Part shown: positions 1 through 8,348 of the stretch, piece after piece
Numbering within the stretch: the stretch's first letter is position 1
Layout of the letters: each line of letters begins with the position of its first letter
From: Eubacterium sp.
GTDB lineage: Bacteria; Bacillota; Clostridia; Oscillospirales; Acutalibacteraceae
Direction: 5' to 3'
NCBI GenBank assembly: GCA_015655975.1
Contig: DVEP01000024.1
Location: 38,282-102,281, forward strand
Length of the DNA: 64,000 nt
The notes under the pieces: model-generated
The model's input: the letters and a program-made list of their open reading frames with translations, nothing else
What the model was told of the DNA's origin: nothing
The model's database searches: none
Program-made: the position numbers and the translations under genes

Positions 1-406
1 GTTTGTTCTTGTTGACGCAGATTTTAAAGTTCTTGAGAATAAAGCAGAAGGCATACCTTCGGGTGTAATTGAAATAAGCAGTATAGAATTAAAAGAAAAC
101 AGACCCGGTGAAATATTGACTTTTGACAATGAGATAGTAGATAAAAATATTGCAATCCTGGCAAACGCCGTTATAAAAAACCAAGTCGAAAAAATAACAC
201 AAATCAAAGCGGAAGATGTAAACCACAGTGTCCTTGTGTACGACGACAGAATAAATATCTTGTTCGGAGACCTTAGCGCAGACACTATTGACTATAAAAT
301 TAATCAGGCTTTGGCAAGTATTGATAAATTGCAGGAAACAAATGCTGCCGCAAAAGGCACTTTAAACCTTACAGATGACAAGTCGATATACTTTACAGAA
401 GAATAA
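1..406 (+). CDS. ftsQ: FtsQ/DivIB-like cell division protein, C-terminal part (cut by window edge)
   Basis: The frame is open from base 2 and gives 134 residues to the TAA at 404-406; the start lies outside the window. FtsQ/DivIB is a single-pass divisome protein that, with FtsL and FtsB, regulates septal peptidoglycan synthesis. The visible part matches the beta domain and C-terminal tail of FtsQ: a VLVDADFKVLE strand near the left edge, then an alternating hydrophobic/charged stretch with no membrane helix. The assignment rests on this pattern and on ftsZ lying 253 bases downstream on the same strand, a common gene order. The polypeptide is divergent, so another POTRA/FtsQ-like protein cannot be excluded. 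Confidence 0.62.
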   Translation, partial: FVLVDADFKVLENKAEGIPSGVIEISSIELKENRPGEILTFDNEIVDKNIAILANAVIKNQVEKITQIKAEDVNHSVLVYDDRINILFGDLSADTIDYKINQALASIDKLQETNAAAKGTLNLTDDKSIYFTEE

Positions 407-552
407 TAAATAATAAAATTTGTAATTTTTTGTAAAGTAAATAAACTTTACAAAAATACATTGAATTTAATACAGTGTACAAGTTGCACAAATAATCAAG
501 TTAAAATTTTATTATTATCGGCATAAATATTGATATTTTTTATTTAAAACAG

Positions 553-581
553 TTGCAAAAAAGTTACATAACTGTTACAAT
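553..581 (+). promoter_or_regulatory. Probable sigma-A promoter of ftsZ
   Basis: TTGCAA at 553-558 and TACAAT at 576-581 are separated by 17 bases, in the otherwise very AT-rich 253-base gap between the FtsQ-like gene and ftsZ. A strong ribosome site, AAAGGAG at 646-652, lies 7 bases before the ftsZ ATG. The leader would be about 70 bases, so ftsZ can be transcribed separately from the upstream division genes. Confidence 0.5.
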
Positions 582-659
582 ATCATTTGCAGTAGTAATT
601 AATACTACAACCAATTTAAGTAAAATATTTTTTAGGGTTAATGATAAAGGAGAATTAGC

Positions 660-1772
660 ATGGGTAGATATGAAATTGATACTGAAGATAGCAAAGTTGT
701 GCAAATTAGAGTTGTCGGTGTAGGCGGCGGCGGCGGAAACGCTGTAAACCGTATGGTAAAAAGCAACATTCAAGATGTTGAATTTGTAGCAGTAAACTCA
801 GATAAACCGGCTCTTATGAAATCTGCCGCAACACATAAAATACTTATCGGCGAAAAGGCTACAAAAGGTCGTGGCGCAGGTGCTAAACCTGAGGTTGGTA
901 CTCGCGCTGCTGAAGAAAGCAGAGACGCTATTACAGACGCTCTTACAGGTTGTGAAATGGTATTCATTACAGCAGGTATGGGAGGCGGCACAGGCACAGG
1001 CGCTGCTCCTGTTGTTGCAAAAATCGCAAAAGATTTGGGAATACTTACAGTCGGTGTTGTTACTACACCTTTCGCTTTTGAAGGTCCGCACAGAATGAGA
1101 CAGGCTCAGGCAGGTATTGAAGACCTTGCTCAATATGTAGATTCATTGATGGTTATTCCTAACGAAAACCTCAAATTCGTTACAGATGAAAAGATTACAT
1201 TCCTCAATGCTTTTGAAATTGCAAACGATGTTCTTCGTCAAGGTGTTCAAAGTATTTCAGACCTTGTAAATGCAACAGGTCTTGTAAACAGCGACTTTGC
1301 CGATGTTACTGAAATTATGAAAGACGCAGGCTATGCTCACATGGGCGTTGGTCGTGCAAGCGGTAAAGACAAAGCAGAAGTTGCCGCAAAGCAGGCTATT
1401 TCAAGTCCGCTTCTCGGTACTTCAATTCAAGGTGCAAGAGGCGTGCTTCTTAACATTACTGCATCAACAGATATCGGTCTTGAAGAAATCGACGCTGCAT
1501 CTTCAATCGTTACAGAAGCAGTTCATCCTGATTGTGAAATCATCTGGGGTGCAAACTTTGATGAAGACCTTGAAGACGAAATGGTTATTACAGTTATTGC
1601 AACTCGTTTCGGTGATGAAGACGGAAAGCCTAAAGCTCCTTCTGCTATGAGCAAAAACACTTCTGCAAACAAGGAAATTACTCCTCCGTCAGACAATGTT
1701 GGTTTTGACAATTCTTCTTCAAAAAATGACGACGAAGCATTTTCAGACATCATTTCTTTCTTTAAAAAATAA
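660..1772 (+). CDS. ftsZ: Cell division protein FtsZ
   Basis: FtsZ is the tubulin-like GTPase that polymerises into the cytokinetic Z ring and recruits the divisome. The 370-residue product has the N-terminal Rossmann glycine loop (VGVGGGGGNAVNRM), the tubulin signature GGGTGTGAA near residues 106-114, the T7-loop region with NSDFADV near residue 200, and the C-terminal regulatory domain to about residue 315. A low-complexity linker of about 35 residues leads to a C-terminal peptide, DDEAFSDIISFFKK, which diverges from the usual (I/L)PxFL core bound by FtsA/SepF; partner recognition may therefore differ. The ATG at 660 is set by AAAGGAG at 646-652. It lies downstream of the FtsQ-like gene and is closed by a strong hairpin at 1791. 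Confidence 0.98.
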   Translation: MGRYEIDTEDSKVVQIRVVGVGGGGGNAVNRMVKSNIQDVEFVAVNSDKPALMKSAATHKILIGEKATKGRGAGAKPEVGTRAAEESRDAITDALTGCEMVFITAGMGGGTGTGAAPVVAKIAKDLGILTVGVVTTPFAFEGPHRMRQAQAGIEDLAQYVDSLMVIPNENLKFVTDEKITFLNAFEIANDVLRQGVQSISDLVNATGLVNSDFADVTEIMKDAGYAHMGVGRASGKDKAEVAAKQAISSPLLGTSIQGARGVLLNITASTDIGLEEIDAASSIVTEAVHPDCEIIWGANFDEDLEDEMVITVIATRFGDEDGKPKAPSAMSKNTSANKEITPPSDNVGFDNSSSKNDDEAFSDIISFFKK

Positions 1773-1790
1773 TTAAAACATTAGATAAAA

Positions 1791-1816
1791 CACCCGCATT
1801 TTGCGGGTGCTTTTTT
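1791..1816 (+). terminator. Rho-independent terminator of ftsZ
   Basis: Perfect 8-bp stem CACCCGCA (1791-1798) / TGCGGGTG (1802-1809) with a 3-base loop, followed by C and six T (1811-1816). It lies 18 bases after the ftsZ stop codon. Confidence 0.93.
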
Positions 1817-2033
1817 GTATATTCAGTTTGACAATTTTTGGCACTATGTATATTTGAAAACCTGATTTGTTGAAAAAATGTTGAAAACTTGTTCAAACAA
1901 GTGTTTTGCTTTACTTTTTCAACATTTTCAACATTCTTTTCCACACTGTATTAAAAGGTTTTCAGCGTTTTCCACACGATTTTCAACAATTTCAAATACT
2001 ATCAAATATTGTAAAGTTTTTTTCATTACAAAA
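1817..2033. other. Non-coding patch with seven TTTTC(A/C)ACA 9-mers and a long hairpin
   Basis: Part of the 327-base gap between ftsZ and the convergent mannosidase gene. The 9-mer TTTTCAACA occurs at 1916-1924, 1925-1933 and 1980-1988, and TTTTCCACA at 1937-1945 and 1968-1976. Two inverted copies (TGTTGAAAA) lie at 1868-1876 and 1879-1887. The inverted sets pair into a hairpin (1869-1887 with 1915-1932, about 18 pairs with a 2-base bulge) enclosing a smaller CTTGTT/AACAAG hairpin (1888-1901). TTTTCCACA is one base from the DnaA box TTATCCACA. A weak promoter (TTGACA 1828-1833, TATATT 1849-1854, 15-base spacer) faces the hairpin, so a small RNA is possible. No convincing protein gene is seen. 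Confidence 0.5.
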
Positions 2034-2072
2034 AACATCCCGATTATACAAGCAATGCATAATCAGGATGTT
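2034..2072 (-). terminator. Terminator hairpin of the mannosidase operon
   Basis: Imperfect inverted repeat: AACATCC-c-GATTA (2034-2046) pairs with TAATC-a-GGATGTT (2060-2072). Read on the minus strand it is followed by a T run (the A run at 2031-2035) and lies 28 bases past the mannosidase stop. T-rich sequence on the plus side (2075-2080) could make it bidirectional. Confidence 0.75.
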
Positions 2073-2099
2073 AATTTTTTATTCATTAAATTTTGAATA

Positions 2100-5000
2100 T
2101 TAGTCTTTTTCTGTATAAGACTGAATTATGTTTGAAATGATGTTGTTCTTTTTCCAACCGTTGTTTTTATTTTTGTTTTTTTGCTTTTTGATTTTGCCGA
2201 AGCGTATAGTAACATTGTCAAGATTGTCAATGATTTTCTCGCCGAGCGCAACTTCTGTTTTTTCAATTTGCTTGCTGAAATCATATGTCAAATCTGATGT
2301 TAATTTAACAGATGAACTTTTTTTGACGGCAGTCATTGCAAGAATAACTGTTCTGTTATCGTCAGGCAATTTCAGCGTATTTTGTTTGTTGATTTCTATT
2401 TCATAAACAAAAAATCTTGCTTTGTGATTAAAATTGTCGTCAAGCGGGTGATGTGTGTGTGAAAACTCAATTCCTAATACAGCATTTTTGATGTATGCTT
2501 TTTGATTGAGCGCTTCCATATCGCACTGACCGATAGGCTCGGAAAAATCAAAGAAAGTTAATTTTCGTTCAAGCGAATCGGTATAAAAACAAAGTTCTTT
2601 GTCGTTTGCCATACTTGCGCCTAAAACAAGGATAGAGTTAGTTCCGTTCGGTATTTCAAATTTCTGAGAGTGAGGAATTAAAACCGTTCGCATACTGTTT
2701 TTGTCTGCAAGTTTAAATTTTGAAAGACCTGCGGTTACTTCACTCGGGAATTGTTCATAGGGAAGGGAACAACCGCTTGCGGCAAGTATTGTTCTGCGAC
2801 GCTCGGAGTTTTTCGTTACGCCGTCGGCATTGCAGTCGAGATTGATGTAAGTGTATTCGTTCGTGTCTTTTTTATTCGGAATTTTAAAGTTGATTTTAAA
2901 TGTTTTCAATTCAAACGGTCTAATGTCGAAACAGATTGAATTTTTGTCGAAATTTGTATCTTTTTCTTCTTTTTCAACACCGTTTGTTTCAAATGCATTT
3001 ACTATTTCGGGAGCAAAAGAAATTTTTACATTTTCCTGACTTTTACCCGATGTTTCATTAACTCTGAGAATTATTGAACTATCGTTTTCGCTCATCTTTA
3101 ATGCACGCAAAACAATATTTTCATTTGAAATATTTAAAAATTCAAGTTCGCTTTTTCCTATACCCTTTGTTTTTGAGGTGGTTTGAAAAGCAATCGGTTT
3201 TTGACAAAAGTTTTCGGCAGTTTTAGAAACACCGTTTTCAAAGCCGTTTTTGTGTGAATAGACAGCAAAAGAAAAAATGTTTTTGCCTATATCTTGTAAA
3301 TCCTGTCTGCTTTCCTTAGTATATGCGCCCGCAGGCGTATGAATGCAGGTAAGTCGCAAAGTAGAATTATCGGGTTTGTCCCAGCCTGTCTTGTCTTTTG
3401 AGATTACCGATACACCGTATTCGTTGTTAAGATTTGTCAGGTCTGCCCATTTTTGCGCAGGCACTTCGTAGAGGTTTTCAGTGTTTGTACTTCTTTTAAC
3501 TGCGCCCAATCCCAAATCGTATGTTGCATAGTAATTTTCTGCGTTAAAACCAAATTCGGTTTTGAGCATACTTCTTCTTGACTGCCAATTTACAAAATTG
3601 TTTACTTCAATATAGTTGCTTTCACTTGAAAGAGATACTGTCTGAACAATTTTTGTTGCGTAGTCTAAACTTCTCGTTATTTTAATGCTTATTTTTGATG
3701 CGCCGTTTTGTTCAATTTCAAAATCAGGTGTGTTCGCGTAGGCAACAGGTTCTTTGTCGATGTCGTTTTTTGAAATTTCCCATGAGGGATATGCTAAATC
3801 TCCGTTGTCTTTCAGCAAAGCAGTTTTTATAGGTTTTTTCAAAATTTCCGTTTGAAGTTCTTTGTCAAATATGCTTGCTATGTCTCCGTTTTTATTGAAA
3901 CGAACAAAGTATCTTGAGTTTTCAAGAGAATGGTTTGTTACCTTTAAATCCGATTCAATTTTGCAGGGCACTTCGCTCGGAACAACGCTGAAAGCCGTGT
4001 ATGAAAGCGGTTTCAATTTTGCCGAAAAAGCGATTTTAAAGTTCTTTCCTTTTTTTGAAATCACTTGACTTTTTAGTTCGTTGTTGTTACTGTCAAAAAC
4101 TTTTACATATTTGGAATTGTGCTGTATTTTTACATTTGTTTCAACTGTTTCGCATCTTTCGAATTGAGTCGGATTATACACAACTATTGCAGAGTCTGTA
4201 CAAAAAGATGTGTCTATTGTTTCTGCCATGCTCTTTGCAGAAGCCAAAAGTTCGTTTTTCATTATTGATATTGCAGAATAATAGTCGGCAACACTGTCAT
4301 TTATTACTTCCATTGTTGCAGTTCCTGTAATATCATCGTGAAAATGGTGCGACACAATCTTTTTCCATACAGTGTGCATATTGCTTTTAGGGTAGGGTGC
4401 ACCGTTTAAAACATTTGCAAAAACAAGCGAACGCTCCGTTGCGTCTGCAATGGTTTCACATTTTTTGTTTAAATATTTTAAAATACATCTTGAAGTGTAG
4501 CAACCGACACCGTGATGAGTCATTAAAAATTCGCCGTCATATTTCGGCAACATTTTTTTGTCGTTGTCACTCAGTAAATCTATTTCTTCAAAAAATTCGT
4601 CGGGTGTAGAAGAAAAAACTTTTGTTGCGTTTGTTTTGTTTCTCTTGATTTCGTCGTTGACGCTCCATACCGACTTTTCGTCCGGAGCACCGCCTTTGTC
4701 CCCCGTTCCGTACAGATGCAGTGCAAACGGAACAGAACTTTTGTTGTAGTTGTCTGCGATTTTTTCATATACAGATTCATCGGTTTGAATTTGGTCAAAC
4801 GAGTGTCTGTAACTGCCGGCGTCCGTTACTGCGTACACCTCGCTTGAGTCAACACCTTTCCAAACGCCGAATTTGAAAGGCAGTTCTTCACAACAACCGT
4901 AGGCGATTTTTTGAGTTACAAAACCTTTAAGTCCGCAGTGTTTCATAATTGACGGCAATGCTGAGTTAAACCCAAAACAATCGGGCAGGAAAAGTTCGTT

Positions 5001-5357
5001 GTTGGTTATTCCGAATTTCTTTTCAAAATAGTCGTTGCCGATTAAAATGTTTCTTATGATAGCTTCGGGCGACGGAATGTTTACATCGCCGTTTTCGTAT
5101 TCTGCTCCTACAGGGTTCCATTTTTTGAGTTTTGCGTACTTTTGAATACCTTTGAATAAATCGGGATAATATTCTTCAATAAGTTCGTATCTGAACGCGC
5201 CTTCAAAATTGAATTTGTAGTTTTCGTAGTTTTCAAACAAATAGAAGTTTTTTGAAATCGTATCAATAAGATAGTCTTCAATAGTTTTTGCCAAACTCCA
5301 GCGCCAAACTGTGTCTAAGTGTGCAGTGGCAACCGTAAAAAGTTTAGTATCTTTCAT
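2100..5357 (-). CDS. Glycoside hydrolase family 38 alpha-mannosidase, cytoplasmic
   Basis: A retaining alpha-mannosidase that releases mannose from alpha-mannosides. The 1085-residue product begins directly with the GH38 catalytic barrel: ATAHLDTVWRW at residues 9-19 (zinc-binding His/Asp) and LPDCFGF near residue 125 (family nucleophile Asp region). HHGVGCYTSR near residue 278 and SHHFHDDITGT near residue 340 supply further zinc and substrate residues. Middle and C-terminal beta-sandwich domains follow, with a lysine/asparagine-rich tail. No signal peptide is seen, so it should act on imported oligosaccharide. It is last in a minus-strand operon with a small protein (6-base gap), glycerate kinase and a UPF0178 gene. 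The glycerate kinase makes mannosylglycerate a possible substrate, but family and length also fit mannose-rich glycan breakdown. Confidence 0.93.
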   Translation of the reverse strand: MKDTKLFTVATAHLDTVWRWSLAKTIEDYLIDTISKNFYLFENYENYKFNFEGAFRYELIEEYYPDLFKGIQKYAKLKKWNPVGAEYENGDVNIPSPEAIIRNILIGNDYFEKKFGITNNELFLPDCFGFNSALPSIMKHCGLKGFVTQKIAYGCCEELPFKFGVWKGVDSSEVYAVTDAGSYRHSFDQIQTDESVYEKIADNYNKSSVPFALHLYGTGDKGGAPDEKSVWSVNDEIKRNKTNATKVFSSTPDEFFEEIDLLSDNDKKMLPKYDGEFLMTHHGVGCYTSRCILKYLNKKCETIADATERSLVFANVLNGAPYPKSNMHTVWKKIVSHHFHDDITGTATMEVINDSVADYYSAISIMKNELLASAKSMAETIDTSFCTDSAIVVYNPTQFERCETVETNVKIQHNSKYVKVFDSNNNELKSQVISKKGKNFKIAFSAKLKPLSYTAFSVVPSEVPCKIESDLKVTNHSLENSRYFVRFNKNGDIASIFDKELQTEILKKPIKTALLKDNGDLAYPSWEISKNDIDKEPVAYANTPDFEIEQNGASKISIKITRSLDYATKIVQTVSLSSESNYIEVNNFVNWQSRRSMLKTEFGFNAENYYATYDLGLGAVKRSTNTENLYEVPAQKWADLTNLNNEYGVSVISKDKTGWDKPDNSTLRLTCIHTPAGAYTKESRQDLQDIGKNIFSFAVYSHKNGFENGVSKTAENFCQKPIAFQTTSKTKGIGKSELEFLNISNENIVLRALKMSENDSSIILRVNETSGKSQENVKISFAPEIVNAFETNGVEKEEKDTNFDKNSICFDIRPFELKTFKINFKIPNKKDTNEYTYINLDCNADGVTKNSERRRTILAASGCSLPYEQFPSEVTAGLSKFKLADKNSMRTVLIPHSQKFEIPNGTNSILVLGASMANDKELCFYTDSLERKLTFFDFSEPIGQCDMEALNQKAYIKNAVLGIEFSHTHHPLDDNFNHKARFFVYEIEINKQNTLKLPDDNRTVILAMTAVKKSSSVKLTSDLTYDFSKQIEKTEVALGEKIIDNLDNVTIRFGKIKKQKNKNKNNGWKKNNIISNIIQSYTEKD

Positions 5358-5363
5358 AATATA

Positions 5364-5585
5364 TCACTGCTTTTCAATAATTTCATAAGTAAATTCGTAT
5401 TGCTTTTGAAGTTCTTTTACCTTTTCTTCGTTGTCTTCAATAAAAGTTTCGGAATAGATAGATTTGCCGTCTTTTGAATAGTCTTTTACTATTTGATTGA
5501 GCGCACTCCAAGCCTCGTCTTGCTTGTCGTAGTCGTTTTCAAATTTAATTAAAAATTCTCTATGCTTAGGAAGTCTTACTTTCAT
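5364..5585 (-). CDS. Small hypothetical protein (73 residues)
   Basis: Not recognised. The product is short, acidic and charged, probably mostly helical, with no membrane segment, signal peptide or cysteine. It starts MKVRLPKHREFLIKF and ends in a glutamate/lysine-rich helix. A good ribosome site (GGAG in the minus-strand leader) precedes the ATG, and it sits only 6 bases upstream of the mannosidase, which argues for a real cotranscribed gene. A cytoplasmic partner of the mannosidase is possible but is inference only. Confidence 0.7.
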   Translation of the reverse strand: MKVRLPKHREFLIKFENDYDKQDEAWSALNQIVKDYSKDGKSIYSETFIEDNEEKVKELQKQYEFTYEIIEKQ

Positions 5586-5643
5586 AATATATTCTCCTTT
5601 AAAATAAATAATATTAATATTAATATTATAACAAAAAACATAA
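5586..5643. promoter_or_regulatory. AT-palindromic spacer between glycerate kinase and the small gene
   Basis: This 58-base spacer contains a self-complementary run of repeated AATATT units (about 5609-5630) and the ribosome site of the downstream minus-strand gene. It could be an operator or a secondary promoter; no clear -35/-10 pair is visible. Confidence 0.25.
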
Positions 5644-6723
5644 CTATTGCAATAATTTTATTGCGTTAGTTTTTAATAATTCTTTTGCGTGGTTGATGGC
5701 GTATTCGGTTGAAATGTTGTTGTTTGTTAAAGAAATCATTTTGTCGGCAAAATTAACATCTTCAATCATTCCGGAAATGACAAAGCACTTTGTTTTGTGC
5801 TTTTTGCAGAGTTCATAGATTTTGAACGGAAGTTTTCCCATCAAAGTCTGTTTGTCGGTTTTGCCTTCGCCGGTTATGACAATATCAGCCTTTTCTATTT
5901 CTTTTTCAAGTTGAGAACACTCGTTTAAAAAGTCAAATCCGCTTTTTATTTCGCCTGAAAACATTGCGTACAGTCCGCCGCAAAGTCCGCCTGCCGCACC
6001 TGCGCCTTTTGTATTTTGAATATCTGCACCGAACTGTTTTTTTAATAAATCACTCAGGTTTTTCAGTCCTTTGTCGAGTTCTGAAACTTGACTTTCATCT
6101 GCTCCTTTTTGTCTCGCAAAAATATAGGCGGCACCGTTTTTACCGTAAAACTCGTTTGTTACATCGGTTGCGTAAATGAACTTTATTTTTCTGATATTTT
6201 CATTCATATTTTTTGTTGATATAAAAGCGATTTTATTTAAATTTTTGCTGACAGGTTTCAGTAGCATTTTGCTTTTGTCGTAAAAATCTATGCCGAGAGC
6301 ATTTAAAGCGCCTATTCCTCCGTCATTTGTCCCTGTTCCGCCCAGTCCTAAAACTATTGTTTTGCAACCGTTTTCGATTGCGTGTTTAATGATTTGTCCC
6401 GTGCCGAATGTTGACGAATTTAAAATGTCTTTTTTGTCCTTTAAACCGCTTGCGCAAGCGCTTTCAATTACTGCCGTGTCGTTGTTTTTAATGTAAAAAG
6501 ATTTTTGAGGCTCAAGAAATGTGCCGAGCGTATAAAGAATTACTTTTTCGCCGTTTGCTATTTCATTGTAACACTCGCAAAAACCTTCTCCGCCGTCTGA
6601 AAACGGAATTGTTTTTACAGAGTAATTTTTAAAACAACTTTCTATTGCTGTTTTTAATGCATTGCAAACTTCATTTGAAGATAAACTTCCCTTGAAACTG
6701 TCAGGTACAATCAATATTTTCAT
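5644..6723 (-). CDS. glxK: Glycerate kinase (GarK/GlxK family)
   Basis: Phosphorylates D-glycerate to 2- or 3-phosphoglycerate with ATP, feeding lower glycolysis. The 359-residue length and the N-terminal VPDSFKGSLSS motif are typical, as are SDGGEGF near residue 43, the glycine-rich LGLGGTGTNDGG segment near residues 124-135, GAGAAGG near residues 240-246 and TGEGKTDKQT near residues 285-294. The ATG at 6723 lies inside the upstream UPF0178 gene (23-base overlap), indicating translational coupling. The glycerate source is not defined by the sequence; the downstream alpha-mannosidase makes mannosylglycerate one candidate. Confidence 0.95.
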   Translation of the reverse strand: MKILIVPDSFKGSLSSNEVCNALKTAIESCFKNYSVKTIPFSDGGEGFCECYNEIANGEKVILYTLGTFLEPQKSFYIKNNDTAVIESACASGLKDKKDILNSSTFGTGQIIKHAIENGCKTIVLGLGGTGTNDGGIGALNALGIDFYDKSKMLLKPVSKNLNKIAFISTKNMNENIRKIKFIYATDVTNEFYGKNGAAYIFARQKGADESQVSELDKGLKNLSDLLKKQFGADIQNTKGAGAAGGLCGGLYAMFSGEIKSGFDFLNECSQLEKEIEKADIVITGEGKTDKQTLMGKLPFKIYELCKKHKTKCFVISGMIEDVNFADKMISLTNNNISTEYAINHAKELLKTNAIKLLQ

Positions 6724-7147
6724 TTATAATTCTCCTTAAAGAGTTCTCAAAATCTGTATCGTTTTGAACACTTCTTTTTTTCGGACCTTTCAGGTGTTTT
6801 CCGCTCAATCGCATTTTTTTACTTTGGTGTCTTGTCTCAAGTAAAAGAGAAATGTTGAAATCGTTTATAATCATTCCGTTTTGGTTTAGTACAAACGCTC
6901 CTTTTGCAAGAGCCATAGCGGCAAGCCCGTTGTCTTGAGATATTACAATGTCTCCTTTTTCAACCGTGTTTACAAGCGCAAAATCAGCGCTGTCTGCACC
7001 TTGAGAAACTGTCACGATTTTTGCGTCAATGTCTTTAAAAATGTGCGATGTATCACAAAAAATTACAGACTCAATTTTGTATTCTTTAGCCATATTTACG
7101 GCAAGTTTTGTGACGGGGCAACCGTCTGCGTCTATAAGTATTTTCAA
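6701..7147 (-). CDS. UPF0178 (YaiI/YqxD) family protein
   Basis: A conserved bacterial family with a PIN-like fold and no firmly established function. The hallmark KILIDADGCPV starts the protein, and conserved blocks follow: DTSH, the VSQGADSADFALVN segment, QDNGLAAMAL, and the C-terminal RHQSKKMRLSGKHLKGP. I chose the TTG at 7147 because the family starts exactly here (148 residues), and GGTGAT on the minus strand lies just upstream. A longer reading from 7192 adds 15 unconserved residues and would begin inside the promoter. It is first in the minus-strand operon and overlaps the glycerate kinase start. Confidence 0.88.
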   Translation of the reverse strand: MKILIDADGCPVTKLAVNMAKEYKIESVIFCDTSHIFKDIDAKIVTVSQGADSADFALVNTVEKGDIVISQDNGLAAMALAKGAFVLNQNGMIINDFNISLLLETRHQSKKMRLSGKHLKGPKKRSVQNDTDFENSLRRIINENIDCT

Positions 7148-7163
7148 ATTTATCACCGACTTT

Positions 7164-7204
7164 AATATAACACATTTTGAAAAATAAGACAATTGTGTTA
7201 AAAT
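7164..7204. promoter_or_regulatory. Overlapping divergent promoters
   Basis: Minus strand: TTGTCT (7192-7187) and TATATT (7169-7164), 17-base spacer, for the UPF0178/glycerate kinase/mannosidase operon; its start would lie only about 10 bases before the TTG codon. Plus strand: TTGAAA (7177-7182) and TAAAAT (7199-7204), 16-base spacer, for the histidine phosphatase. The two promoters physically overlap, so their use may be mutually exclusive. Confidence 0.5.
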
Positions 7205-7221
7205 AGCGATAGGTGATGAAT

Positions 7222-7938
7222 ATGAGAATTTTGATTGTAAGACATGCAGACCCTGACTATGTCAACGACAGTATAACCAAAAAGGGCAAAAAAGAGGCAA
7301 AACTTCTTGCAGAAAGGCTCAAAAAAGAAAAAATAGACGCAATCTATTGTTCGCCTCTGGGCAGAGCAAAAAAGACTGCGTCATACACTTTAAATGCGAG
7401 GAATGAGTGTGCCGAAACTTTTGAATGGCTCAGAGAATTCGGCAGTAATTTAACTCCTCACGGTTCAAAAATCTGTTGGGACAGAATGCCGTCTGAGTGG
7501 ACAAAAAATAATGATTTTTACGATGCTGACAAGTGGTACGGTGTGCAGGAATTTCAATACTTCGGAATAACAAAAGAGTACGAATTTGTGAAGAAAGGCT
7601 TGTTCGATTTACTGAGCAAATACGGCTATGAAAACAACGGAAAATATTTTAAAGTTAAAAAAGCAAACAAGAAAACAATAGTTTTGTTTTGCCATTTCGG
7701 TGTTGAAAGCGTTATTTTGTCGCTTCTTTTCGGAACTTCTGCAATGCCGTTTTTGCATAATTTCTGTGCTTTGCCGAGTTCGGTAACAACCGTCGTTACG
7801 GAAGAACGGGAAAGGGGAGTCGCATCATTCAGATGTTTGTCGTTCGGAGACATTTCCCATCTGTATGCAGGCAGTGAAAAGCCGTCTTTTCAGGCAAGGT
7901 TTTGCGAAACATACAGCGACTTTACTAAAAGACATTAA
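7222..7938 (+). CDS. Histidine phosphatase family protein (phosphoglycerate mutase-like)
   Basis: A cytosolic phosphatase or mutase of the branch 1 histidine phosphatase superfamily. The catalytic RHG-type motif appears as VRHADPD at residues 5-11 (nucleophile His7), with SPLGRAKKTA near residue 48 supplying the second arginine and CHFGVES near residue 158 the second histidine. At 238 residues it resembles uncharacterised family members; the substrate is unknown. I chose the ATG at 7222 because AGGTGATG at 7211-7218 is well spaced for it; the GTG at 7213 and ATG at 7216 lie inside that ribosome site. It is transcribed alone and divergently from the glycerate kinase operon. Confidence 0.85.
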   Translation: MRILIVRHADPDYVNDSITKKGKKEAKLLAERLKKEKIDAIYCSPLGRAKKTASYTLNARNECAETFEWLREFGSNLTPHGSKICWDRMPSEWTKNNDFYDADKWYGVQEFQYFGITKEYEFVKKGLFDLLSKYGYENNGKYFKVKKANKKTIVLFCHFGVESVILSLLFGTSAMPFLHNFCALPSSVTTVVTEERERGVASFRCLSFGDISHLYAGSEKPSFQARFCETYSDFTKRH

Positions 7939-8033
7939 ATCTGATAAATGCTCTTGCAAATAGTGTTTAATTCTTTGCAGGAGTATTTTTTCTTTTGTAA
8001 AATAAATATTTTAGGTTAAATTTAATTTTTCTC

Positions 8034-8061
8034 TTGACAAATCAAAAAATAATGCTATAAT
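8034..8061 (+). promoter_or_regulatory. Promoter of initiator tRNA gene
   Basis: Consensus TTGACA (8034-8039) and TATAAT (8056-8061) with a 16-base spacer, 42 bases before the mature tRNA end. Confidence 0.75.
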
Positions 8062-8103
8062 ATATAAACACAAGGCAGTTGAGCCTGTTTGCAAAGTTAA
8101 TAT

Positions 8104-8179
<76 letters not shown>

Positions 8180-8187
8180 CTGATACA

Positions 8188-8223
8188 GAACCAAATCTTA
8201 ACCGATTTGGTTCTTATTTTTTT
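8188..8223 (+). terminator. Terminator after tRNA-fMet
   Basis: Perfect 10-bp stem GAACCAAATC (8188-8197) / GATTTGGTTC (8204-8213), 6-base loop, followed by TTATTTTTTT. Confidence 0.92.
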
Positions 8224-8296
8224 GCTGTTGTCTAACGGATTGTCTAACACTTTTTTGATATTATTCTGCTATTTTTGCAATTTGCACATATTTTTA

Positions 8297-8325
8297 TTGC
8301 ATAGACTATTTTTTGATAGTATAAT
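8297..8325 (+). promoter_or_regulatory. Promoter of the HD-domain gene
   Basis: TTGCAT (8297-8302) and TATAAT (8320-8325) with a 17-base spacer. ACTAT (8305-8309) and ATAGT (8316-8320) form an inverted repeat across the spacer. AAGGAG follows just before the ATG at 8349. Confidence 0.55.
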
Positions 8326-8348
8326 TGTACATATAAGGAGTAAAAATT

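Noticed and set aside
798..1133. Long antisense frame inside ftsZ
   Set aside because: Shadow of a strongly biased coding frame; same for the antisense frames in carB, pyrD, mglA, tex and the kinase gene.
1762..2103. Short open frames on both strands in the 3' region of ftsZ (for example 1878-2096 plus, 1762-1944 minus)
   Set aside because: They arise from the repeated TTTTCAACA motif, cover the terminator or hairpin, and lack good ribosome sites.
7148..7192. Longer start (TTG at 7192) for the UPF0178 protein
   Set aside because: The extra residues are unlike the family and overlap the divergent promoters; GGTGAT supports the TTG at 7147.
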